A DNA stretch of 64,000 nucleotides from Lonicera japonica (GCA_021464415.1 CM038469.1:8224501-8288500); one strand, 5' to 3'; shown: positions 1 through 12,051, numbered from the stretch's first letter. Notes: generated by a model not told the origin, from the letters alone. Numbers and translations: made by a program.

Positions 1-565
1 CAAATTTTTTTATTTTATTTATTTTTCTTAAAGTTTATCTTTTTAGCGGTTAGAAACAAGTCGTGCTGGGCCATCTGATAGCATAGCGAATCGCATACGT
101 GTTCCAAAAATATCACCGGATAACTTATCAGGTCATGTTCGGGTGAAAGAAAAATTTACCCGCATTCATTAAGACCGACACAAAGCCGACCCGTTGTCAA
201 GTCTATTTGAGACGGTAAGCACAATTCTGCAAAAGACAATTATATATATTGATCATAATAGTTGAAGTAGTGAGACATCATTCTGAGAGAACATTTACCG
301 CATTACGTATCAACATGAAAATGCAAATATTTGCCGCATTACATATTGTCAAATTCCTCTAAGCAACCAAGGGATTACATCTTCCCAAATTTAATCACGA
401 TAAGGATGCTCAAATTCTGGAGTAACTGAACCAAGAAAAATAAAATTGAAGTGGAAGATCTTTTGAAAACCTAGCTAGAGCAGGTTGGCCTGTGAATTGG
501 ATTGAAATTGGATTAGTTATTATAACATACTTGGTTAAGATGTTTCAGGAAAAGTTGGATTCTTA
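1..565. other. AT-rich intergenic DNA
   Basis: No open frame longer than about 60 codons, no recognisable protein motif and no RNA gene seen. It ends where a Tourist-like MITE begins. Confidence 0.5.
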
Positions 566-895
566 GGGGGTGTTTGTTTTTACCTTTGAATACTTAATGA
601 AAGAGTATTAAATATTCAGAAGTGCAATATGATGTTTGTTTTTTTAAATCATTAAGAGATTAACGGCTATTTTTTTTAATGATTAAACATTCAGCATTAA
701 GAGGCATTAATCCCGCTGAATGCTTAATGCTGAATTTAAACCATTGTTTTATACAAAAACATAAAATTTAGATTCTCATTCAGAATAAAAACCAAACAGC
801 ATTTTTAGAGTTTGGATTTAGCATTTAGCACCCAGCAATTAATAATCAACATTCAGCAATCAAAGGTAAAAAAAAAAAAAAAAACAAATGCACCC
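566..895. mobile_element. Tourist-like MITE (PIF/Harbinger type), TSD TTA
   Basis: A 330-bp non-coding element. The left end reads GGGGGTGTTTGTTTTTACC and the right end, reverse-complemented, reads GGGTGCATTTG followed by a T tract and ACCTTTGA, so the terminal repeats pair. It is flanked on both sides by TTA (563-565 and 896-898), the 3-bp duplication typical of PIF/Harbinger. The interior repeats an ATTCAG/TTAATGC-type motif in both orientations, so it can fold on itself. No transposase, hence non-autonomous. Confidence 0.7.
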
Positions 896-1058
896 TTAAT
901 TTATTTCTTATTTGTTGACAACAAAAAACTATTTTTTCTAATTTGATTTTTATCTTGTCTAGAGGACTGAAGATGGACTTGAACTAAAGAAATAAGACGT
1001 GCATATGAATATTAGTGATATTAGGAAAAATTTAGATTTGAAATGGGTTATGTCACTT

Positions 1059-1077
1059 CACACACACACACACACAC
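1059..1077. repeat. (CA)n microsatellite
   Basis: Uninterrupted CA dinucleotide run directly before the block of GGGACGGC-type repeats. Confidence 0.9.
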
Positions 1078-1460
1078 GAAATTGATTATTTGGGACGGCC
1101 GCAAGCTATGCCTAAAAGTCAGTTAGCCGTCCTAAAAGTCTTTTAAGATGGCCTTAAGGATGGCAAACGTGTTCTCTAATTGGTGAGGTCCCAAATGTTT
1201 AAGGGAGGGGCATAGCCATCCGAATGACTTTAAGAGACATTTTTACTCCATCCCAAAAAATCTCAAAATCTCGAACTTTTAGGGAAGGCTGATTTTGTTG
1301 TCCCTAATAATTATCTTTAGGATGGTTATTACCGTCCCCAACTTAATGGCATCAAAATTCTCCCACCAAAATTTCGGTTGGTACGATCTTATATGAGACG
1401 GCCTCAGCCGTCCTATAGTATTTAAGATCAAACGGTCCCTAAAAGATCATGGCTATAAGA
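1078..1460. mobile_element. CACTA-like subterminal region (degenerate)
   Basis: Several short copies of a GGACGGC / GCCGTCC motif occur in both orientations (about 1095, 1128, 1330, 1398, 1412). Short palindromic GC-rich boxes in AT-rich DNA, close to a terminus, are typical of CACTA (En/Spm) subterminal regions. The terminal CACTA itself is not clear: the adjoining (CA)n run may have replaced it. I found no matching opposite end, so this is called a remnant. Confidence 0.45.
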
Positions 1461-2229
1461 TTGTGCTTTTAACAATTTTGTTCTCTTTTACGACTAAAAG
1501 CTAATATCAAGTTCACATCAATCACTGCAAATTCATTATCATTCTAAATTTATCAATTCCATTCACACATCAGAGCAAAACAAATCACTAGGAAATTCAT
1601 ATAATAAGTACGTGAAGTAAATCCTAAGAGCTATTACATATATGTTCCAAAAAGAAAAACCATAACTCCTATAAATGTCCAAAAATTAAAAAATACAAAT
1701 ACAGGTCCTAAATTTTATGACTACTAATTGACCTATTGTGATTATGTCTAGGAAGATTGACGACAGAGAGGACACTGGAATAGGCAAAGAACAACTAGAA
1801 TAGGATAAATTAATTACAAGGAAAGCAACTGTGCTATAGCCCTCTATATGTTAAACAACGTGGCAGGTTTTATGTGGCTGACACAATAATTGTGAATTTG
1901 TGATAAAGCATTATCTATAGACTATTCAACTGCAATCTTTTGAAAATATGATAGTTTGCAAGCTTTTATTGCAATATTGATGGAGCCCAAAAATGGTAGG
2001 TATGAGTTGGGCCAAGTTTATTGTCCAGCCCACTACTAATATAGGTGCAGCACTATAGACCATTAGAAACCCAAATGCAAGACACATCTTGGTCTACTTG
2101 CCGAGATGGTCTTGCTGATGTCATCAAACGCCGAGATGGTTGTGCTTCTGCCGAGATAATTGCCTCCATGTGGGTTGTGGATAAAAATGGGACACTTGTA
2201 AAGTGATAGATCGTGGGATACCTACAAAG

Positions 2230-2445
2230 TGTTGGAATAATGGCCAATTCTTGCCATTTTCAGTCTTTTATCATTTACCATAATAAACTATTGAAACCCT
2301 AATTTTATACTTATAAATATGAGAGGGAAAGCCCATTACAAGGGTCCAGAATTTTAGGTAATTAATTGTAGAGAGAAAAAGCTAATAACTTACTTGTATT
2401 ATTTTCTAAGTTTCCTTCCCGCCTTCGAACTAATACAAACATACA
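2230..2445 (+). mobile_element. Candidate short solo LTR (TRIM-like)
   Basis: A 216-bp block starting TGTTGG and ending ATACA. It is flanked by CAAAG on the left (2225-2229) and CAAAA on the right (2446-2450), a 4-of-5 match to a 5-bp target duplication. It holds a TATA-like TATAAATA near 2312, as expected of an LTR promoter. The size would fit a terminal-repeat retrotransposon in miniature. No second LTR is seen nearby. The call rests on ends and an imperfect duplication only. Confidence 0.45.
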
Positions 2446-3775
2446 CAAAAGGAGGACATACTGCTGGAATTGCATTAGAGCTACCTGAGTAACATACCTT
2501 ATACAAAAAATCTTTACCTCGTTTTCCATGACTTGTTTAACTGACTATTGCTTTGAATTTTACTTATGAGGAGAACCAATTTTTTTGGCACCCACATGTA
2601 CCATTAATCAAAGTTGACACATATTTGAATATAATTTAGCTATATGATTGAAAAGGCAAATTTTCAGCAGCACTTCTACTTGTTTGGAGTTTTAGATAAG
2701 ATTAAGGCTTGATGATGGTGATGAAGCAAGAACCCAATGCCGTTTCCATTTCTCCATTAAGAAAATGAAAGATATGCAGAATCATACATTTGATCTAAAA
2801 GCTGGAAAAGGTCTATGTTTTATATGGCTTTTTCCCCTTTTTCGAATATTTCTCGATTCTAAAGTGCAGCCAACTTTTTCTCCACCATTTATTCGCCTAA
2901 ACTTGATCTCGAAAATTTGTTCACTCAAAAGCAGCTGACTCGAGAAAATCTAATGTAACATATCTTTGTTTAGTTTTAAGCTTCCTTGTAATTATGGATT
3001 TGTGATTGGAGCCATGTACTCAATTAGCTACATTCGCTGAGGATTCATTATACTGTAGTATCATATGGAGAATAAATCAGTACCTCAGTGTCTTTTGTTG
3101 CTGATATCGACATTTTCAGGTGGTGGAATAACACATTGATTGACAGCAAGATAAGAATCTTGGTTTTAGTGCGTACACATGCAGTGGAGAATAAAGCACA
3201 GGTCTACTAGAGACTACAAAGTTCAAAGGACCTGAAAGAGATCCACTGTTGTGCGATCGGTAAAAAATTGCAGGTATCAAGCTTAGAGCCACAAAGTTAT
3301 CACTTCTCTGAAAGCTCCATTCACTATTTTCTGGGCTCACTGTTCTTTTCACTTTTTTATTTAGGATTTCATATCCATGAAGGCAAAAAGAGCAATATGC
3401 TTTTACAAACCTCAACACCTAGGGGTCCCTACTCCAAAATCTAAAATATTGGAAAAAGATTCACAAAGAGCGAGAGAAAATCAGTTGAAATGTCTGGGTT
3501 GTTTGAAAAAGACAAATCGCTAAAACCTTTTCGTAGATATCATACTACCTATCTACAGAGTTTAGATGTAACTATCCATTTCTTTGGTAAATATATATAG
3601 GAGTCTGTGCTTGCGAACCATGTTAGAGACCCTAAAACCTCAGAGATAGTCGTGGACTGGAATATTAATGAACTACTCTCATCATTTCAAATTAAGAATC
3701 TCAGTTTGAAAGTCCAACATATTAATAGATATTATGGACTTTCATTATCACCCTTCATCTAAAGGAAGGGAGGAG
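2446..3775. other. Intergenic DNA without recognised gene
   Basis: AT-rich. The only longer open frame (minus strand, 3116-3418, 100 codons) has no recognisable motif and no splice-supported extension, so I do not call it a gene. Confidence 0.4.
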
Positions 3776-3779
3776 TAAA

Positions 3780-3950
3780 GAGGTTAGCTCAGTTGGTATG
3801 AGACTAACTCACCTTGGCATTTTGCAAGGGTTCAAACTTGTGCCGTTGCATTTGTGGTGATCCTACCCAGATTCTCAACACATCCACCCCCCCGCGGCCC
3901 CATCAAAACAAGAATAACAATTGTAATAATGGAGGGAGGGAGAGAGAATG
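3780..3950 (+). mobile_element. tRNA-derived SINE
   Basis: The head looks like a decayed tRNA. A polymerase III A box (TAGCTCAGTTGG, 3785-3796) and a B box (GGTTCAAACTT, from 3829) are about 40 bp apart. The stretch between does not fold into a convincing anticodon arm and there is no 3' acceptor partner, so this is a SINE and not a working tRNA gene. The tail end is approximate. Confidence 0.6.
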
Positions 3951-5103
3951 AACATCATTTTTTTAGTTTATATTGTTTGTAATAAAAAAGGTCAGCTTTG
4001 GTACATCGTATCAATTAACATAGTTGACTCTTAATTTGAGACGTGCCAAAAGGAAACTAGGGCTCATAATTTGACACAAGAGGGAGTATTGTTAGATAAT
4101 TATAACTCAAGTGAACATAAACTAGAAGTTGGCCTCTCAAATGTCGAAATAATATGTTTCAAGTCCAATATAACTAAATATTGCCTGAGGAATTTATGTG
4201 TTGTCAGACTTGAAAAGCTATAGATCGTTGGATATGTACTAGAAGATGGCATCTCAACGGAATTACAGGTTACTCTGATGCCTTAGTGTTGGAATCTCTG
4301 TATGCGTACTTAATAAACCAATACTCAACTATCCCTCAGTTATAACTTTCTTCACTTTTGAATTTTGTATCTGTAACTGTGCTATAGTTTGTTGGCTGCA
4401 CTTCTATTGCAAATCTTGATGGAAATAAACAACTTAATCTACACATCTCTACCAAACTATTTGCACTATTTGCAGACGCGGATATCATATATTGTTGGTT
4501 GGTTGTGGTGGAAGATTGTCCTTGGAACCTTTTTTACGCTCTTTACAGTTAATCTGCATTTATTCCTTTTCTTCCATAAAGGTACCATAATGAATCTTTT
4601 CCCTTGTAGCAAGAGAGTCTTCAATTTATTTGGTGAACTTTGTCAAGTAATGAGTTAGCCTTTTGAGTTTTCACTCTTCTTTCCTCCTAGCCCAAAACAC
4701 TAAGATAAATTAACACAAAATGGACATTAAAATTGAACAGAATTGCTATAATGTACATCAATTTACAAGTAAGCATAGACTTGAACAAGACATCTCACAA
4801 AAGTACTAAGCATATTCTCCCCTTGGGTACATACCCCTCTTCAGGGCCTCTTCCGGGAGTTTGCCCCAATGGGTGCAAATAAGACCGTCTAGGCATGCCC
4901 TACGGGGTTAGTCGGGTTCTCAACGACTCTTGAGTACTCCGAGTTAGCAACAAAAGTAGAAAGTACTTGGCATATTTCACATTATTTGAAATACCAGTTA
5001 GCTTGACAACAAAAGATGCAGCATTAGAAGTAGCTTTTGTATAAACCCAAGAACAAGAACTACTCTCATGTACTGAGTGTTGTTTTTCTTTTTGTCGACG
5101 GAT
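3951..5103. other. Intergenic DNA 3' of the CONSTANS-like gene
   Basis: Will include the 3' UTR of the minus-strand gene that ends at 5104. A GC-richer patch at about 4815-4955 (GGGGTTAGTCGGGTTCTCAA) resembles dispersed short repeats but could not be assigned. The plus-strand frame at 4389-4658 has no recognisable motif. Confidence 0.4.
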
Positions 5104-7196
5104 TTAGAATGACGGGACGATGCCATATCCATTTTCGGCCATTAGTGTTGTGCAGAACATCTGGTCCGCTTCAACTTCCCTATCGGTTCTCTTTGCAAAC
5201 CGGCCTTTGATCCTAGGTCTAGTTTCTGCGTATGCCTTCCTCGAGGCATACCTGATCGTCTTCTCGAACTTCCGTGTCTTCTTCTTCTCTCTATATCTGA
5301 GGACTCTGGCCTCTCTGTCCATGGGTGTAAGTTGTGTTGGCATCTGAACGAAAGGGCTTAAGAATAGGTCAATTGTGCCTTTGTGGGGTCTTGGGTGAGA
5401 GATTGAGACATCACTCATTGTAGATTCAGGAACAACACCAACATCCATGGATGAGATTGATACCTGAATTCACAACCACAAAAAATACCCCACTATTTGT
5501 CATATTTCAAGTATAACAGTGGTACATATTATAATATTTGTGTTACTATGCTTGAAGGATTCACAATATTTGGATTTCTAATAGCAATATCAACCTCAAA
5601 TAAAATTTATTTTCAATGCTTTTTAATTAATGCTTTGGCACAGATTAATTTAGGAATTAGAGTTTCCCATTGTAGTCTCTAATAAAAGTCTCATGTTAGA
5701 GACCTAAACTTGCGACAGAAATAGGTAATTAAAAGCAATAAAAACTAGTATATAAGCAAAATTAAGTAACGTGATAAAAGGGTTAGTAAAGTGGAAAAGA
5801 AGTATTATAAGATACCCATCACATCCCGGTCGGTCCAAATTTAAGAAACGTGACTTAACAAGAAAAAGATAATCAACCCCTTTCCATAGAAGAAAAAAAT
5901 AAGAAAGAAAAGGGAGCTGACTTTTGGCTATAAATAAATCGAAGGCAATCCAAAAGCTAATTAACACAACCTTTAAGTACTTAACTAAAGACCTCAACCA
6001 ATGAGCTCTAACTCACGTGGTATTAATGCCTATTTTGACAAAAGTGGGCCGCGTTCGAACCCCTGCTAGAGACTTAAATTTTGATTTCTTAATAAAATCT
6101 CACTCCGGTCCTTAATTAGAGTCTAAAACAAATAAAAAATAAAGACCCGAATATGTTGATTCTTTTTTTTAACACTAACAGATATATCTAGCAGAAATCC
6201 CATAAAAAGGATTTAAGATCTGAACTTAAAGCAAGTCAAATTAATAAGCCCCGGAACTTTTCTTAAAGGGAATTTAGCAAAGGACCTCTTGAATAGGGGA
6301 TTAAATTTAACAGAAACTACAGTTCTTAGCAGATAAATATATGCGTGACCTCAAAGAGTAACAAATATATAGCTCTATTTTATTCTAGTATGTACTTACT
6401 GATCATGTAGTTTAGAAGAACTTACACTGTGACTAATCGAAGCGGGGTAACCGTAGCCGGAATTTGAGTTCTCGTGCTCCATCCCCAACTGAAAATTAAG
6501 GCGCTTTTGCTGCTGATGCTGACAGTTTTCCCTCTCTCTGCACTGAACAGGCACAACACTATCCTCTGCACAACTCTTCTGAGGTACAGTACTATCACCA
6601 TCGTACTGCTGCAGCAGCTTATTATTATTAGTATTACCACTGTTATTGTAGTGTTCAATACTAAACTGATTATTGTCTTCACAAGAATTGTACTCGATAA
6701 GATCCAAGTAATCATCACCAAACAAATTCCCAATATTGTTTTGGTTCTGGTGGATGTTCTTAATTGGATTCACGAACAACCACGAAGCTGCTTCATCTTC
6801 TTCATCATCTTCCTCGTCTTCTTGACCCAAAAACCCGTCCACCTCAGGGTCCGACCCTCCAGGGAGGGGCCCATAGAGGCATCCGGAGATGGGTGAAATG
6901 GGGACTCGGTGGTGGCGGCGGGCCAGAGGGTTGGCGGAGTGGATGTCAGTGTCGCATGCTATGCAGAGCGACGCAGCATCCGCCTTGCAGATGAAGGCAG
7001 CGGGAGCCTGTTCGCAGGCTCCGCACACCCACACGCGCTCGTGCCTGGAGGCCACACGGTTGGCAGCGTGGATGCGGCTGTCACAGCCCGTGCATAGGTA
7101 GGCCGAGTCTGCCCGACAGTACACGGTACAGGTGGCCGACCGGCACATGTCGCATACGCGCTGCCACTTGTCAGTATGGGTTTCCTCTTTCAACAT
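5104..7196 (-). CDS. COL: CONSTANS-like B-box/CCT transcription factor (group I)
   Basis: Nuclear transcription regulator of the CONSTANS family, which relays light and day-length signals, often to flowering. Exon 1 is 7196-6426 and exon 2 is 5463-5104. The donor GTAAGT (6425-6420) and acceptor CAG (5466-5464) join in phase 0 and give 376 aa, close to Arabidopsis CO (373 aa). Two tandem B-box zinc fingers are seen: C15-H52 and C58-H95, with the Cys, Asp and His ligands present. A long Asn/Gln-rich acidic middle follows, then the CCT domain at about 307-349 (starts [13 protein letters not shown]). The C-terminus GYGIVPSF carries the VP motif that in CO binds COP1. One intron between the middle region and the CCT part, and two complete B boxes, are the standard group I layout. 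The start is the first ATG, directly before the usual MLKEE leader. I cannot tell CO itself from COL2-COL5 by reading alone. No disabling change seen. Confidence 0.95.
5998..6130 (+). mobile_element. SINE-like tRNA-derived sequence in the COL intron
   Basis: Inside the single intron (5464-6425) of the CONSTANS-like gene, on the opposite strand. An A-box-like TAACTCACGTGG (6009-6020) and a B-box-like GTTCGAACCCC (6053-6063) sit about 40 bp apart. Ends are approximate and no target duplication was found. Confidence 0.5.
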
Positions 7197-7375
7197 TTCT
7201 CTCCTGTTTTTTTGTTTACTCTTTTGCTCTGTTAGTGGGGATTTTAGTTTGTGAGCAGTGTGAAGAGAGGGTTACGAGCGGGCAGTAAGTAATGTAAGCT
7301 TTGGTTTGGGGTGGGGGAGGGCGAGGGCGAGGGGGGACGGGAACAAGTTGAGGGACGAAGAGAATCTGGGGTTGA

Positions 7376-7381
7376 CACGTG
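7376..7381. promoter_or_regulatory. G-box (CACGTG) upstream of the COL gene
   Basis: A palindromic CACGTG in the context GACACGTGGA lies 180 bp upstream of the COL start codon. G-boxes bind bZIP and bHLH factors (HY5/PIF type) and are common in light- and clock-controlled plant promoters, which suits a CO-like gene. Function here is inferred only from motif and position. Confidence 0.5.
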
Positions 7382-7850
7382 GAAAAAATAAGTGGATGAG
7401 AAACAAGTTGCGTTATTTTGTGGTTGGCTGTGATTCCAGTGGGCCAAGTGGTTCCCACACGGAGGTTCGGGGTGGGGGGTCCATCACCTTTGGCTTTTGG
7501 AATCTGGATAAATGTGTGGAGGAGAATCTTCTAAAAATTTGTTATAGGTACTCGCGCTCTGACTTCGCCTGCTAGCAACTTGAACTATCATCGGCCGAGT
7601 CAGATAGATAGACATAGATGATAGATCTGTGCTGCCGTTTCACGTTTTTTCTCTTTCACTATTTTTAAAAGCATTCACATACGGCAAGTAAAATTTATTG
7701 CATAAATTTGGTATTACATTTTTCGAACAAATATATTAGATATGACATAAAAATTAATTGTACGATTGTGTCAAATTTTTTTAGAAAAATTAGCTTAAAA
7801 AAAAAAAGGAACACTCATGCGGGTGAAGTACGCACACTCACAAAGAATAA

Positions 7851-8382
7851 GGATGCGTTTGATTGCAAGTATAGAATTTATATAGAAATAAAAAAACTTG
7901 TAGGCAATTGAATTGCCTATAATTGAGTTGCATGAAAAATATAGTGTAATGTGTTTGATTGCCTTAATTTTCTATCCGAAAAATATTTGTTGTATTTTGG
8001 CATTTTTAATGTAAAAAAATTATTGGTATTTTTTTTTTTTACATAATTATATAGTCATGATGGATCTTGTTTAATTGATCTTGATTAGTATATTTTAAGT
8101 ATTAAATTTTTATATTATTTTGAATTTTATATTTTAAGTTATGACATTTTTAATGTAGAAAATGGTAAAAATCTTATCTCGCGAACCATGCCCAAGCATG
8201 TAAAACAAAAAACCACCTCCCCTAAAAGAAAATATTTTCTTCAATTGCCTTGAAAATGCACATGTGTGAGGCAAAAGTGAGAATTGAATTGCCCGGAAAA
8301 AAAGCCAATCAAAACTTTAAGTTGTCAAATCAAGTGAAAAATACTCATTTTTTATAGAAAATGTTGCCAATCAAATACACTC
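7851..8382. mobile_element. Tourist-like MITE, family A, TSD TAA
   Basis: A 532-bp element. The left end is GGATGCGTTTGATTG and the right end, reverse-complemented, is GAGTGTATTTGATTG. It is flanked by TAA at 7848-7850 and 8383-8385. A second copy lies in opposite orientation at 50049-50570 and shares the interior (for example CATTTTTAATGTA and the GATCTTG..TTAATTGATCTTGAT block). No coding capacity. Confidence 0.75.
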
Positions 8383-8526
8383 TAAGTGAAACTAGCCATA
8401 CAGTTGCATATCAATTGTATGAACTCTTTTATTTTTTTTTAACTCATTCTCAAAGACTTTTAAAAGACTTTTTAGCATAAAAAAATAAAAAGTCCTTATA
8501 CAATTTTGGCACAGATGTATAAGTAA

Positions 8527-8548
8527 TATATATATATATATATATATA
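8527..8548. repeat. (TA)n microsatellite
   Basis: Pure TA dinucleotide run. Confidence 0.85.
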
Positions 8549-8587
8549 AGCCTTATATGGTTGTAGCTCAACCATATAAAGCATTAA

Positions 8588-8949
8588 GGTGATGTTTGGT
8601 TGGTATTTTAAAATTAAATTTTTAAAATTTCTACTAAAAAGTCAATTTTATTTCACACTTCTCAAAATTTATTTTATTTTACTTTCTCTCTCATCAAAAT
8701 TTTAAAATACCATAACTTTAAATTAAAAAATTAGAATTAGATAAAAAATATATATATATTTGAAACCTAATTAACGAGATCTATAAAATAAGATCCATTG
8801 TGACTATTTTTTGAAATTTTTTCATGAGCTTTTTTGAATTGGTTGAAAAAAACTGCAACAAAAATTAAATTCATTTTTCAACCTATTTTCACACTTCCCA
8901 AAAATTTATTTAAAAAATATGTTTTAAAAAATCTCAACCAAACAAATAC
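8588..8949. mobile_element. Tourist-like MITE, family B, TSD TAA
   Basis: A 362-bp element with ends GGTGATGTTTGGTTGGTATT and, reverse-complemented from the right, GTATTTGTTTGGTTGAGATT. It is flanked by TAA at 8585-8587 and 8950-8952. Very AT-rich interior with no open frame. Confidence 0.75.
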
Positions 8950-8953
8950 TAAG

Positions 8954-9422
8954 TGTTGGATCTTTAATTTAATATTGTGCTTATATGTGCAATAATTATG
9001 TGTTGTGGACTGTCGTATGGTTAAACTCACTTTTAAGTGATCAAATAAGTTTAAGTTTTTTGGATTTAAATATATCTAATAGGGTGTAGGCCTTTAATGT
9101 GTAGATACTTAAGAGTAATTTCTATTTTTATGATAGGCTAAAATAGAAATATTAAATAGATAGTAGGGTTTATTATTTATATATTGTGGTCATGATCCCC
9201 AGATTGCATGAACGTATCTTGTCCCTATTGAGCTTTTATCATCACAGAGAGCATAGAGAAAGTATAAAGGATTCTCTAAAGAAATACGTGTAGATCTGGA
9301 AAGCCAACTATTTGGCTACAAACACACGCTATGGATTCAGGTACGCTTCCGCATATTAATCTTTTGATTCTTGGTGATACGGCATGAAAGATCCTAGGGT
9401 TTATGGTTATTTAAAACCAACA
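8954..9422 (+). mobile_element. LTR fragment (TGTTGG...CCAACA)
   Basis: A 469-bp block that begins TGTTGGATC and ends CCAACA, the short inverted termini of an LTR. Shortly after it, near 9434, comes a sequence resembling a mutated initiator-methionine primer-binding site (GTATTAAAGGAG). No 5-bp target duplication and no partner LTR were found, so I read it as the left LTR of an otherwise lost Copia-type element. Confidence 0.45.
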
Positions 9423-10715
9423 AGATCTTACAAGTAGTATTAAAGGAGTCTTCATGTTGAATAATTGAGAATTGAATCTATATTTTCGATCCATGATTAT
9501 TTCGGTGTTTTTGAATATGGCAATTTTTAGTTTTAAAATTATTGGATTTGAGAACCATTATTAATTGTCTATATGGTTTATAAAAGCAAAATAAAAAATT
9601 GGGGATTCCGATTTGCCAATTTCCAATTCAACCGATTGGTACATATATTATGGTTTTATTAAGGTTAAGTGGATATATTTAGTTGGACAGATACGCAGCC
9701 TTAGCAAATTGATTAATGAAAACTCTTTAAAAAAAAGAAGAAGCCCGAAAACTGAAAATACACAAGCTCATGGTACTCAATAATACACAGCCTTAGTAAA
9801 TTTATAGAAAATAATACTTGGAATAAGAATTTTAAACTAAATTATTATTATATGTTAACTAATGCTTGTATAAGCTACATTAAAGAACAAAAAGAAATTT
9901 TGAAGTTATAATCTTTAATTGGTAAATATTTCATATAAAACAAAAAGATTTTTTTTTTTTTCATATTTGACCATAGCACACACGATAATGATATAAATAC
10001 CAGTCTCACACATATTATATAAATCAAATTTATTTGGATTCCGCCCAATTAATAATGATAGACATATTGGACATATTCATATCCGTAGACATATTATGTA
10101 ACATCAGTATCAGGCATATTGGAATACGAAACTTAAAACACGAAAATTATTGACTAAAAATATTAACAAACAAAGTACTTACACAACATGAAAAAATAAA
10201 CATTTTCTAGAGTGAGGGATTGAACAGTCAAGAAAATAAGGAATGTAACGGGTTAGTCAGGGAGTCAGTAACGAATTTGGGGTCGCCCCTCCTCACCCCC
10301 GAAATTTGCCCCCTTGCCCGCCTCCATCCTGGTTTGGGGGTTTGAGGTATTAAAATCCTCGACCCACGTGAGGAGCAGGTATCCATGGTCCATGGGGAAC
10401 CGAATAGCAGAGAGAGAACTGATGATGGAGGGAGAAGACTTTGTAGTGAATGGTGGACACAGCTTGAGCAATAAGTGTAGTGGCCGGCGATGGTTCATAG
10501 AGAGAGAGCACGTTACGAGGTGTATGGTAGTTGACAGAATGGCGATGAGCGAGAACAGTGGGGTGCAAATATGGCGATGAGCATTAACGGTGGCGAGCTA
10601 GAACGGTGATGAGCAAGGACGATCGCGTGTAAAAGCGGCGGTGGTGGCCTGGTATGGTGGGTTAATGGCTAGTATTGGTATTTTTATGAAAATACATGAT
10701 ATGAGATGAGATGTA
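9423..10715. other. Non-coding AT-rich DNA between two LTRs
   Basis: Contains only short frames. The 10260-10680 segment is GC-richer and gives several overlapping frames on both strands, none with a recognisable motif. The part next to the solo LTR (about 10655-10700) resembles sequence at 12425-12475 on its other side. Confidence 0.35.
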
Positions 10716-12046
10716 TGTAGGGAATTAGGGCAGTAATCATGCATCACATACACTAATTTTTGCACTAATCATTAAATCCTAGGATCTATACTGTTCAATA
10801 ATATCAACAGAAGACATACCTTGTATGAGAATTTTGAGTTAATAAAACGAACAGGATGGATCTGATCCTTCTGTTGTGGTCGTCCTAGCGTAGAAAATAC
10901 GACGCCTCTACGGTGTGCACACACGAACGAGATCCGATCTTTGCTTGGTGTACTAGCGCCTTTAGGGTTCACACACCTATTTCGTTTTCTGCCTCTATAA
11001 CTCACCTTGAACGGTCAAGAAGAACAATGGTTCCCTTTTAAAGGGGAACCCTAGTGAAAACCCTAAGCAACAAACGAATTAGGCCCAAGTCCAGCTTGAT
11101 CCATTTTAATTCGTTTTTGATCCAACTCGTTTTGGTGTGCGACCCTGTAGGTTTATACTCTTTGGCAGTATAATTAAAAGCCCGTTTTATTATACAAATA
11201 GTAAGCGGTTTCTAGTAAAACATTATCACTACCCAAAGGGTATAAAGGTCAAAACGACACAACCTTAAATTGATATTCCACATATTAACTCATTTTGTCA
11301 ATCGATATCTAGATTGAACACAAGACTAGGCAAGTGTCATTCTTGTATAGTTCAATCTTTATTTCTTGATCTCTAAGTATAATTAATCTAATACAAATGA
11401 CACCTCATTTGTGCATGGCCATGTAAATATTAATTATACTTATCAATGGGCCCAAAGATATCTCTCTCATTATATGAAAGTGACAAATCCCATCTTGATC
11501 AACCACATACCTCTACATAGTTCATAGTATGCTTGATCATCATCTTTATAATCACTCGGTCAAGAGCAACGTTTGATAATGCCTGACATGCTATTCCCTA
11601 TGTTGGTAACCATGACAATCTCAGGTCTGAGGATAATACGATATCACAAATGGGGAACATCACTGATGACATTATGTAACACTCCTCGCAGTGTTCCCAA
11701 AGCGGGTCGGTCCAATACTTTGTTCCCCAACAAGTATTAGTGTGTTCAGCTTGATATCTCCATATCCATGACTTGTGGAACATAGTCATCAGCTGACCCA
11801 TACTCTAATCATTATATCAATGTGATCATAGGTTATTGACACATGATTAGGGACATCTAAATAATATTATTATAACATTACTAGCATCCCACAATCAAGT
11901 CACGTACTTGATGAACTAGTATTAATATATATTATTTACAAGAGAATATAAAGTAAAAATGAAATAAACTTTATTAATAACAATAAGCATAAGATATTCA
12001 AGTACAAATCATAATCTATGAATAGTCCTAGGACATATCTCTTTCA
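10716..12046 (-). mobile_element. Solo LTR, 1.33 kb, perfect TSD ATGTA
   Basis: On the minus strand the element begins TGAAAGAGATATGTCC and ends CCCTACA, the TG...CA of an LTR. It is bracketed by identical 5-bp duplications ATGTA (10711-10715 and 12047-12051). No internal region, primer-binding site or second LTR is attached, so it most likely arose by LTR-LTR recombination. The length suits a large plant LTR retrotransposon; the superfamily is not decided. Open frames inside (10772-11005, 11598-11801 minus) are chance. Confidence 0.85.
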
Positions 12047-12051
12047 ATGTA

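Noticed and set aside
3780..3860. tRNA-like sequence with A and B boxes
   Set aside because: No proper anticodon stem or acceptor pairing, so treated as a SINE head and not a tRNA gene.
6422..7101. Several overlapping frames within COL exon 1 on both strands
   Set aside because: Shadows of the real exon; only the minus-strand frame from 7196 has B-box motifs.
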